NCBI GenBank assembly: GCA_902587545.1
Contig: CACILL010000001.1
Location: 1 to 64,000, forward strand
Direction: 5' to 3'
Source: an uncultured SAR86 cluster bacterium
GTDB taxonomy: Bacteria > Pseudomonadota > Gammaproteobacteria > Magnimaribacterales > AG-339-G14
DNA: 64,000 nt
How positions within the stretch are numbered: position 1 is the stretch's first letter; each line of letters opens with the position of its first letter. The position numbers were made by a program, and so were the translations under genes. Positions 47,830-55,748 of the stretch are shown in pieces. The notes below the pieces were generated by a model. The model saw nothing but the letters and a program-made list of their open reading frames with translations. It was not told the origin of the DNA and made no database searches.

Positions 47830-48951
47830 TTATCTGTTTTCAATATCAACCCATTCGGCGCTTTCAGGGCCAATGTACTCTTCGCTAGGTCGAATGATTC
47901 TATTGTCTGCTCTTTGTTCAAATACATTTGCTGACCAGCCAGTAGTTCTTCCAATGACAAAGAGTGGAGTGAAGATGCTGGTTGGAATTCCTAAGTAATG
48001 ATATGCAGATGCCATGAAAAAATCTGTATTTGCAAACATGTTTTTTTCTTCGTCCATGATTTTTTCTATTTCTTCAGATACTTGATAAAGCATTTCGTTG
48101 CCATCTTGAACGCTTAATTTTTTTGACCATTCTTTAATAACTTTGTTTCTTGGATCTTCAGTAGAATAGACTGCATGTCCAAAACCCATGATTTTTTCTT
48201 TTTTTGCCAAGAGTTCTAAAACTCCTTTTTTGGCTTCTTCTCTAGAGGAGAATTTCTCAATCATTTCCATCGCGGCCTCATTTGCACCGCCATGCAGAGG
48301 ACCTCTTAATGTGCCTATACCAGCAGTTATACAAGAATGTAAGTCAGATAAAGTTGAGGCGCACGTTCTAGCAGCAAAAGTAGAGGCATTAAAACCGTGC
48401 TCAGCATAAAGAATTAAAGAAGTATCCAAACATCTAATATTATCCTCAGAGGGTTCTTTGCCGGTTAGTAATGATAAAAATTGTCCGCCAATTGTTTCGT
48501 GTGATGTTTCTGTATCAACGCTTATCCCATCATGTGAAAATCTATACCAATAGCAAATAACTGATGGCAGTATGGCAAGAATTCTATCTGCTGCATCATT
48601 TTGATTTGAGAAATCACCCTCTGGTTCAAGATTACCCAATACAGAACAGCCTGTTCTCATAACATCCATGGGATGAGCAGAGTCAGGAATGAGTTCTAGT
48701 GTCTTTTTTAGCTCATCTGGAAGCTTTCTATTTGAGATGAGCTTTTGTTGGTAGGCTTCTAATTCTGTCTTATTAGGTAGATGGCCATATAAGAGTAAGT
48801 AAGCGACTTCTTCAAAATTAGCTTTATCAGCTAAATCTTCTATTGCGTATCCTCTGTAAGTTAATCCATGACCTTCTTTCCCAACTGTTGAAAGGGAAGT
48901 CTGTCCTGCTACTTGGCCACGTAAACCCGCACCTTCTAGTTTCTTTGCCAT
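47830..48951 (-). CDS. prpC: 2-methylcitrate synthase
   Basis: PrpC condenses propionyl-CoA with oxaloacetate. The 373-aa citrate-synthase-fold protein lacks the N-terminal extension of type I citrate synthase, and its active-site block GFGHAVYSTEDPRNKVIKEW is the PrpC version. Other blocks are TYRGYAIEDLADKA and GPLHGGANEAAMEM. ATG at 48951, 3 bases after prpB. A separate gltA is not seen in the window, so a secondary citrate synthase role is possible. Confidence 0.94.
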   Translation of the reverse strand: MAKKLEGAGLRGQVAGQTSLSTVGKEGHGLTYRGYAIEDLADKANFEEVAYLLLYGHLPNKTELEAYQQKLISNRKLPDELKKTLELIPDSAHPMDVMRTGCSVLGNLEPEGDFSNQNDAADRILAILPSVICYWYRFSHDGISVDTETSHETIGGQFLSLLTGKEPSEDNIRCLDTSLILYAEHGFNASTFAARTCASTLSDLHSCITAGIGTLRGPLHGGANEAAMEMIEKFSSREEAKKGVLELLAKKEKIMGFGHAVYSTEDPRNKVIKEWSKKLSVQDGNEMLYQVSEEIEKIMDEEKNMFANTDFFMASAYHYLGIPTSIFTPLFVIGRTTGWSANVFEQRADNRIIRPSEEYIGPESAEWVDIENR

Positions 48952-48954
48952 GAA

Positions 48955-49818
48955 TTATTCCTTAGAAAATAAATCGTCTATTTTTTTTTCGTACGTATGA
49001 TAGTCGAGAATTTCATATAATTCATCTCGAGATTGCATTTTTTCGAGTATTTTTTCTACGTTGCCATCATCGGAAATAGAGGAATATACTTCCAATGCAG
49101 CTTTAGACATTGCTCTAAAAGCACTTAAAGGATGAAGAATAATACTTATCCCTGCTTTTTTTAGCTCTTCCTTTTTGAATAAGGGAGTCATTCCAAATTC
49201 GGTAATGTTAGCTAGAATCGGAACAGAAACTGTATCTGATAAAGTTTTGTAATCTTCAAGCGATGTTATTGCTTCTGGAAAAAGAGCGTTTGCTCCCGCC
49301 TCAACATATCTTTGAGCTCTTTCAATAGTGCCATTTATGCCTTCGTTTGCAAAAGCATCCGTTCTTGCCATAAGCATAAATTCATCATCAAAAATCGCAT
49401 CTCTAGCAGCTTTCATTCTGTCGCACATTTCCTCGGTTGAAACAATTTCTTTGTTTGGTCTATGCCCACATCTTTTTTCTGACACTTGATCTTCAATATG
49501 AATTCCAGATGCGCCAGCAGAAATCATCTCTTTTGTGGTTTTTGAAATATTTAACGCTGAACCCCACCCCGTGTCGCAATCCACCAAAATTGGAAGATTG
49601 CTTATTCCTCTAATTCTTCTTAAATCTTCCAATACATTATCTAATGAGGTAAGAGCCAAATCCGGCAAGCCAAACGAGGCGTTTGCAACTCCAGCACCAG
49701 ATATATATAAAGCTTTTATGCCGGTTTTTTTGGCAAGTAAAGCTGAATACGGATTAATAGCTCCCGCTACCGAAAGAGGTTTTTCATTTTTTAAAACTTC
49801 AAAAAAAGAGATACTCAC
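48955..49818 (-). CDS. prpB: 2-methylisocitrate lyase
   Basis: PrpB splits 2-methylisocitrate into pyruvate and succinate, the last step of the methylcitrate cycle. The 287-aa ICL/PEPM-family protein has the Mg site VDCDTGWG, IHIEDQVSEKRCGHR with the catalytic cysteine in the KRCGHR loop, and MARTDAFANEG. The start is GTG, overlapping the thrH TAG stop (TAGTG). Gene order prpB-prpC-prpD is the usual one. Confidence 0.95.
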   Translation of the reverse strand: MSISFFEVLKNEKPLSVAGAINPYSALLAKKTGIKALYISGAGVANASFGLPDLALTSLDNVLEDLRRIRGISNLPILVDCDTGWGSALNISKTTKEMISAGASGIHIEDQVSEKRCGHRPNKEIVSTEEMCDRMKAARDAIFDDEFMLMARTDAFANEGINGTIERAQRYVEAGANALFPEAITSLEDYKTLSDTVSVPILANITEFGMTPLFKKEELKKAGISIILHPLSAFRAMSKAALEVYSSISDDGNVEKILEKMQSRDELYEILDYHTYEKKIDDLFSKE

Positions 49819-50414
49819 TAGATATGCTCCTCTAAAATTTTCTTTAATTCATAGTGAGAAGATGCTGTAAGGAGATGAGGATATTCTTCCTTTATGTGCT
49901 CAGGCGCCTGAAAAAATATTCCTAAATCAGCAGTATTCAACATATTGATATCGTTATAGGAGTCTCCGGAAGCAAAAACTTTAAATTTAAGTGATTGCAA
50001 TGCCTCAATTACCTTTTGTTTGTTATTAGGCTGCCTAAGTTTGTATCCTGTAATTTTATCGTTTTCCACTGTCATGTTATGGCAAATAATCGAGGGATAG
50101 CCTAACTTTTTTACTAGCGGCCAAGCTAATTCGTAAAAAGTATCAGAAACTATAGTGACTTGAAATTTTGATCTTGCCCAGTCTAAAAATTCTTGAGCTC
50201 CATCAAATGGATCTATATCTCTAACTATTTTTTGGATATCGCTTAGTTTAATATTTTTTTCATTTACCACTTTCATTCTTAAAGACATAAGTTCGTTATA
50301 GTCTTTAAGATCTTGTGTGGTTAACATCAGGTCATCTGAATTAACTTCTTTTGCAAGACATTGCCAGATTTCAGGGATGAGTACTCCTTCAAAATCCAAA
50401 CAGAGATGCACCAT
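49818..50414 (-). CDS. thrH: ThrH: phosphoserine phosphatase / homoserine phosphotransferase
   Basis: A 198-aa HAD-IB protein matching Pseudomonas ThrH, which dephosphorylates phosphoserine and can pass the phosphate to homoserine. The DxE variant of motif I (D7, E9 in LDFEGVLIPEIW), VTIVSDTFYELAWPL, GYKLRQPN and ASGDSYNDINML fit ThrH closely. The ATG at 50414 is 2 bases after cysB, and the stop overlaps prpB. It links to the Asp/Thr/Ser amino-acid genes in the window rather than to propionate metabolism. Confidence 0.93.
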   Translation of the reverse strand: MVHLCLDFEGVLIPEIWQCLAKEVNSDDLMLTTQDLKDYNELMSLRMKVVNEKNIKLSDIQKIVRDIDPFDGAQEFLDWARSKFQVTIVSDTFYELAWPLVKKLGYPSIICHNMTVENDKITGYKLRQPNNKQKVIEALQSLKFKVFASGDSYNDINMLNTADLGIFFQAPEHIKEEYPHLLTASSHYELKKILEEHI

Positions 50415-50416
50415 CC

Positions 50417-51392
50417 TTACCTTCGGATGAGTTTTATGCTTTCAAAAACTTTATCTAAATCTTTTTTAGATTTGGTAGCACAAGCCTTAGCAACAATTTT
50501 TTTTGTAAGGTGTGGGGCAAACATATTGATGAACTCAAATAAGTGACTTCTAAGATAAGTTCCTCTCCTAAAGCCCATGTATGTGGTTCCAGAGTCAAAT
50601 AGGTGGTTTGCAGGTATTGAAATCAAATCTTTATCTTCTTCTTCATTAAAAGCCATGCTGGCAATAATCCCCACTCCAGTTCCCATTTTTACATAAGTTT
50701 TTATTACATCTGCATCTGTTGCAGTGAAAACTACATTTGCTTTTAAACCCCTCTCAAAAAAAAGCTCTATCCAAATCATTACTTCCAGTAAAACCAAATA
50801 CGTATGTGACTATTGGATACTGAGAAAGATCTTTAAGTTTTATTTTAGGTATTGAGGCTAAAGGGTGTCCTTTTGGAACAATGATACTTCTTGACCATTT
50901 GTAACAAGGCATCTTGACAAGATTTTCACCCTTTTCTGTTGTTTCGGTCCAAAGAGCTATATCAACTTCTCCTTTTGCTGCCATCTCTACCGATTCGTCT
51001 GGCGTACATTGATGCATTTGGAAATGAACATTTGGATATCTCTTAACAAATTTATCGACGACTTTGGGCAAGGTGAATTTAGCTTGAGTATGTGTGGTAG
51101 CAATACTCAAAGTACCATATTCCTCGTCTGAGAACTCCGTAGCAGCATGTTTGATGCCATCAACTAAAGCAAGTATTTCTTCAATTTGCTCAAGAATTCT
51201 TTCTCCTACAGGAGTTATCGCTACTAGGTGTTTTCCTGATCTTTCAAAAAGCTCTACATCGAGCTCTTCTTCTAAAAGCTTGATTTGCTTACTTATGCCA
51301 GGCTGGGAAGTGAATAAGGTTTTAGAAGCTTTAGAAACATTTAAATTGCTTCTCGCTACTTCCCTAACATATACAAGTTGCTGAAATTTCAT
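50417..51392 (-). CDS. cysB: CysB transcriptional regulator (one-base frameshift in this sequence)
   Basis: CysB is the LysR-type activator of sulfate assimilation that senses N-acetylserine. Residues 1-60 form the HTH (NLNVSKASKTLFTSQPGISK), followed by the effector domain with LSIATTHTQAKFTLP, TYVFGFTGS and, in another frame, VFTATDADVIKTYV and GFRRGTYLRSHLFEFI. The frame breaks in a run of eight As (T8 on the coding strand) at 50756-50763. Seven would give a continuous 324-aa protein, the same length as E. coli CysB. ATG at 51392; divergent from lexA and first in the thrH-prp-gst series. Confidence 0.9.
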
Positions 51393-51489
51393 CTCTAAGT
51401 GTTAATTTACTATATTTCAGTTAATTATAAAAAACTTTATTTTAAACACTTTTTAATAATATATGAAACTCTTACTTAAATTATAAATA

Positions 51490-51505
51490 CTGTATATAAT
51501 TACAG
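51490..51505 (+). promoter_or_regulatory. LexA (SOS) box and -10 element of lexA
   Basis: The sequence CTGTATATAATTACAG is a perfect match to the CTGT-N8-ACAG LexA operator with an AT-rich centre. A consensus -10 hexamer TATAAT (51495-51500) lies inside it, so bound LexA would cover the promoter. The box ends 2 bases before the lexA ATG at 51508. A weak -35 (TTACTT, 51472-51477) sits 17 bases upstream. The rest of the 115-base gap to cysB is AT-rich with no further clear site. Confidence 0.9.
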
Positions 51506-51507
51506 TT

Positions 51508-52111
51508 ATGAAAAATTTAACTAAAAGGCAAACTGAAATTTTCAATTACATTAAAGATGAAATTGAAAATAATGGTTATCCCCCTACCCGTTCAGAGATT
51601 TCTAAAACTTTTGGATTTAAATCACCTAATGCTGCTGAGGATCATTTAAAAGCATTAAAGAAAAAAAGGAGTGCTTGATTTAGCTGCTGGAACATCACGA
51701 GGAATTACTCTCTCATACCAATCATTAGGAATTCCTGTAATTGGCTTAGTAAGTGCAGGAGGACCTATACTTGCTGAAGAAAATATAGAAAGAACCATCC
51801 CCAATAATCCTGGAATTCTTTCCCATGGCATAGATTTTTATTTAAAGGTTAAGGGAGACAGCATGATAGATGTAGGAATTTTTGAAAACGATCTTATTGC
51901 AATTAATAAAAATATTCCAGTTAAGACAGGATCAATAGTAGTGGCTAGAATAAATGATGAAGTAACGGTAAAAACACTTACCAAGATTTCAGATTCTCAA
52001 GTCATTTTGAGACCTGAAAACTCTTCTTACTCTGATATTAAAGTAAACCCTAAAAAAGACAATCTTATCTTTGAAGGAACATGCGTAGGTCTTTTGAGAG
52101 ATTTTTCTTAG
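51508..52111 (+). CDS. lexA: LexA SOS repressor (one-base frameshift in this sequence)
   Basis: LexA represses DNA-damage genes and cuts itself when RecA filaments form. The N-terminal winged HTH begins [12 protein letters not shown] with [13 protein letters not shown]. The C-terminal protease has the cleavage site in VSAGGP, the serine in KGDSMIDVG and the lysine in DEVTVKTL. The two parts are in different frames; the break is at a run of seven As (51661-51667). Six As would give [11 protein letters not shown] and a 200-aa protein, close to the 202 aa of E. coli LexA. The ATG is fixed by homology and directly follows the SOS box, leaving no room for a ribosome site. Confidence 0.92.
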
Positions 52112-54681
52112 AGCTTTTTGTATTGATCAATAGAGAAAGCTTCTTTAATTAAGCTATCTTGTTCTGCTTCGTCTAATTTATAAAAGTCGTTGGGGCATTC
52201 AACCTCCTTTTCACCACATTTTATAAATTTTACAAATTTAAAAGCTTTCCCAGGCTTTCTAATCTTTATTCCAATTGGTCTTTTATCTTCAGGATGAAAA
52301 CCCAAGACTCTTAAAGATTTTAAAACAAACAATCTTGTATCTTTATTCTCGTAATCAAGTTCATGCGGATTGTAATAAGAAACTTTAGGATTTTTAGGTT
52401 TATCTTCTGGCGGCAGCTTAGATGCTTTATTAAAGCCATCAAACTCAGTGTATTCACCAAATCTTCCATTCTTTAAGAAAATTGGAATACCACTGTTTTC
52501 TTCTATGAACAATATGTTTTCTCCAGAATCTCGTTCTATTAGTTCTACTGCACGGTTTAAACCAATATCCAAGATACTTTCATCCTCATCTGGACTACCA
52601 AATATTTTTTTATCATCTCTCATGGTCCATACACAAGGCCCATTAATGCTCATATCAGCAAAAATAGGTTCATTTAAATCGGGATGATTGCCTAACTCTT
52701 TTGGGAGTTCCTTATAGGTTTCCCAAGTTGTGGAAAAATCAAAAGGTTTCTTTGTCCACTTACATTCAGAACAGCCTACAAAGTAACCAAACTTTCCTTT
52801 TTTTAAACTCGTCTGGCTATCGCATTTGGGACAATCCCTAATAATTTTTCCTGCTTCATCTCTAGGAAAAATAACTTCTTCTAACTCTTCGTTTAGCAAA
52901 TCTAAAACCTGTCTGGTTTTAAAATTTTCACCATCGTTGAGAGGAATTCCATCAATTTTTTTACTCAAATAATTTTGAAGCTCTTCCCAGAACTTATCTA
53001 ATACGTCAGTCCACGAAATACTTCCTTCAGCAATTTTATCCAATTCTGTTTCTAATTCAGCCGTGAATTTGGTTTCAATAAAAAATTCTTTATAAACTCC
53101 ACATAAATATGAATTTAAAACTCTGCCTAAATCTGAAGGAGCAATTGATTTAGCGCCATAAGCATACTTTTTATCTCTAAGACCCTTCACAGTTGATGCA
53201 TATGTCGATGGTCTTCCTATACCAAGCTCTTCCATTTTTTTTATTAAAGAAGCTTCAGAATATCGATTTGGAGGAGTTGTAAATTTTTGCTCAGAAATGA
53301 ATTCGGCAAGACTTACATTTTCATTTTCTTTTAAATTTTCTGGAAACTCTATGATTTCTGAAGAATCTTTTTTGGAAAGAGTTTCAAAACCTTCAAAAAG
53401 AGTTTTTCTTGAGGAAGCATTGAAAACAAATTTGTCTTCTTTGGAACAAACTACTATTTTTTTTCTTTCATGCTGCGAGTTAGACATTTGACTAGAAAGA
53501 GTTCTATTCCAAATTAAGGTATAAAGCTTTTGTTCGTCTTGCCCAAGGTTAATATTTTCTGGATAAGTTTTAATGTTTGTAGGTCTTATAGCTTCATGAG
53601 CTTCTTGAGAGTTTTTTACTTTAGATTTGTAAACTCTTACTTGATCAGATAAAAATTTATTACCAAATTTTTCGACAATTACATTTCTAATTTCTTGCAA
53701 AGGAGGGGGTCCAGGATTCTCTTCACTGAAGGGTTCTCCCGTATTAGGAGATGTACTGATATTTATCCCGTCTGTTCTTAAGTATGTTATTAAGCCAGCT
53801 TCGTAGAGATTCTGAGCTGCTCTCATGGTTCTGTCTGCAGTAAAACCCAAAAAACTACTTGCAGTCATTTGTAAAGTTGATGTACGAAAAGGTGGATTTG
53901 GAGAACTGCTCTGAGGTTTTGTTTCAATAGATTTGATATAAAACTCTGAAGATTTCAATTCAGATTCAATTTCTCTTACATCTTTTTCTGAAGGTATGGG
54001 GTTCTTTTTTAAATCCATTTCATTGTACTTAATTAGCTCAGCATCAAAAATAAAATCGTTATATTCAAATTTACTAAATATCGGCCAATACTCTTCTTTA
54101 ATGTGTTTATCTCTTTCGGTCTCTCTTTCGCAAATTATTCTTAAAGAAGGGGATTGAACTCTTCCAGCAGATTTAGCAGGGGGAGCATGTCTCCATACTA
54201 AAGGAGATACTTTAAATCCAATCAGATGATCTAAAATTCTCCTTGCTAAATATGCGTCTACTAAGTCTTGATCAATTTCTCTTGGTGAATTTATAGCTTG
54301 CTTTATAGCTGATGAGGTAATTTCATTAAAAGTGATTCTTTTGACTTCTTTATCTTTTAATAATTTTTTTTCAGAAAAATCTGAAAGTAAATGCCACGCA
54401 ATGGCCTCTCCTTCTCTATCTGGATCCGTTGCTAAATAGACAGTATTAATGGTTTTGCAGATCTTTCTTAATTCTCTGATCGTTTTTTTTCCTTTTTGTG
54501 TTTCTTCCCAAGATAAATCAACCCAATTTTCTGGGTTAACCGCGCTTTCATCATCTGGAAGATCTCTTATGTGACCCAAGCAAGCTGCAACTTCCCACTG
54601 CTGTTCTGGAAAATTTTTATCCAAATATTCAGTAATCTTAGTTGCCTTCGCACCAGATTCAACAATGACTAAATTTTTCAT
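52108..54681 (-). CDS. topA: DNA topoisomerase I
   Basis: TopA relaxes negative supercoils by single-strand passage. The Toprim domain begins VIVESGAKATKITEYL and includes ATDPDREGEAIAWHL; the nucleophilic tyrosine lies in AGLITYLRTDGI, near residue 300. One C-terminal zinc ribbon (CPKCDSQTSLKKG with CSECKW) and non-zinc repeats follow, making 857 aa. ATG at 54681. The 3' end overlaps the convergent lexA by 4 bases. The frame is intact despite T8 runs. Confidence 0.97.
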   Translation of the reverse strand: MKNLVIVESGAKATKITEYLDKNFPEQQWEVAACLGHIRDLPDDESAVNPENWVDLSWEETQKGKKTIRELRKICKTINTVYLATDPDREGEAIAWHLLSDFSEKKLLKDKEVKRITFNEITSSAIKQAINSPREIDQDLVDAYLARRILDHLIGFKVSPLVWRHAPPAKSAGRVQSPSLRIICERETERDKHIKEEYWPIFSKFEYNDFIFDAELIKYNEMDLKKNPIPSEKDVREIESELKSSEFYIKSIETKPQSSSPNPPFRTSTLQMTASSFLGFTADRTMRAAQNLYEAGLITYLRTDGINISTSPNTGEPFSEENPGPPPLQEIRNVIVEKFGNKFLSDQVRVYKSKVKNSQEAHEAIRPTNIKTYPENINLGQDEQKLYTLIWNRTLSSQMSNSQHERKKIVVCSKEDKFVFNASSRKTLFEGFETLSKKDSSEIIEFPENLKENENVSLAEFISEQKFTTPPNRYSEASLIKKMEELGIGRPSTYASTVKGLRDKKYAYGAKSIAPSDLGRVLNSYLCGVYKEFFIETKFTAELETELDKIAEGSISWTDVLDKFWEELQNYLSKKIDGIPLNDGENFKTRQVLDLLNEELEEVIFPRDEAGKIIRDCPKCDSQTSLKKGKFGYFVGCSECKWTKKPFDFSTTWETYKELPKELGNHPDLNEPIFADMSINGPCVWTMRDDKKIFGSPDEDESILDIGLNRAVELIERDSGENILFIEENSGIPIFLKNGRFGEYTEFDGFNKASKLPPEDKPKNPKVSYYNPHELDYENKDTRLFVLKSLRVLGFHPEDKRPIGIKIRKPGKAFKFVKFIKCGEKEVECPNDFYKLDEAEQDSLIKEAFSIDQYKKL

Positions 54682-54716
54682 CCTTTTTTTAATATGGAGT
54701 ACTTTTTACAGTTTTG

Positions 54717-55748
54717 TCAAGAAGACGAAATTTGTAGAGCCTTTTTTAAAAGCGAGTTACCTTGATATATATATCCAGTATAAAGCTGAACCAAATCTGC
54801 TGAATTTATTAATCTTTCCTTTACGTCACTTGCGTTCATTACTCCACCTGAAGCTATTAAAATTGATTTTTCCTGTTTCAATTTAGCTACTTTTTTTTGC
54901 ATATTTACTGCTTTTTTACTGAGCATTGCGCCACTCATGCCTCCAACAATCGGATAAATATGATCGGTGGTGGTGTTGCAGCATATAAAGCCATCAATAC
55001 TATTTTTTTCTGAAACTTCTATTAAGCTTTTTAAGTTTTCTTCTGTTTCATCTGGAGAAAGTTTTACAAAAATTGGGGTGTTTTTTTTATACATATCAAT
55101 TAATTGAACTTTTTTGTGCGATATCTTTTCCAGTAAAAATTCGAGATTTTCTTGAGCAGATAATTCTCTGAGGTTTTCAGTATTTGGAGATGAAATATTT
55201 ATAGCAAGATAATCTGCTTCAAAGTAAAAATAATCCATCAAATGAAGATAATCTTGCCAAGCATTTTTGGTTTTTGTGTTCTTGCTTTTCCCAATACTAA
55301 TTCCGAGAACGCCATCAAACTTTGGTTTGTATTTTTTTATATTTTTGAGAACTTGAACTGAACCAACATTATTGAAACCCAACGAATTTACAAGCGTTTT
55401 ATCTTTGTAAAACCTAAAAATTCTTGGCTTTGGATTACCAGTTTGAGGTTCCAAGGTTACTGTACCCACCTCAACAAAACCAAATCCAAGGGAGCTGAAA
55501 ATATGAAAATATTCTGCATTTTTATCTAAACCTCCAGCTATTCCAATTCTATTTTTTAGTGATAGGTTTTTTAAATTAATTTTAGATTTTTCGATGTCAC
55601 TCGAAGCAAATAAACCAATCAGATTTAAGTTGTAGATTAGCTTTAACAGCCTAAGGGTTATGTTTTTTGCTACCTCTGCAGAAAAAATTCTTAATGTTAA
55701 TAAAGTTAGATCTTCTAAAAAATTTATCAATTTAATTATCAAGCGCAC
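54717..55748 (-). CDS. pyrD: Dihydroorotate dehydrogenase (quinone), class 2
   Basis: PyrD oxidises dihydroorotate to orotate with quinone as acceptor at the inner membrane. The 343-aa protein has the amphipathic N-terminal helices of class 2 enzymes, then GIAGGLDKNAE, FGFVEVGTVTLEPQTGNPKP and the catalytic serine in INISSPNTENLR. The C-terminus has IASGGVMNASDV and VQLYTGYIYQG. The start is uncertain: GTG at 55748 or TTG at 55742, both overlapping the end of the Wza-like gene. Confidence 0.95.
   Translation of the reverse strand: MRLIIKLINFLEDLTLLTLRIFSAEVAKNITLRLLKLIYNLNLIGLFASSDIEKSKINLKNLSLKNRIGIAGGLDKNAEYFHIFSSLGFGFVEVGTVTLEPQTGNPKPRIFRFYKDKTLVNSLGFNNVGSVQVLKNIKKYKPKFDGVLGISIGKSKNTKTKNAWQDYLHLMDYFYFEADYLAINISSPNTENLRELSAQENLEFLLEKISHKKVQLIDMYKKNTPIFVKLSPDETEENLKSLIEVSEKNSIDGFICCNTTTDHIYPIVGGMSGAMLSKKAVNMQKKVAKLKQEKSILIASGGVMNASDVKERLINSADLVQLYTGYIYQGNSLLKKALQISSS

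Noticed and set aside
51508-52111. Treating lexA, cysB and the other split genes as true pseudogenes
   Set aside because: Each has a single +1 in a homopolymer, all catalytic and binding residues are intact on both sides, and the breaks are regional; sequence error is the simpler reading.
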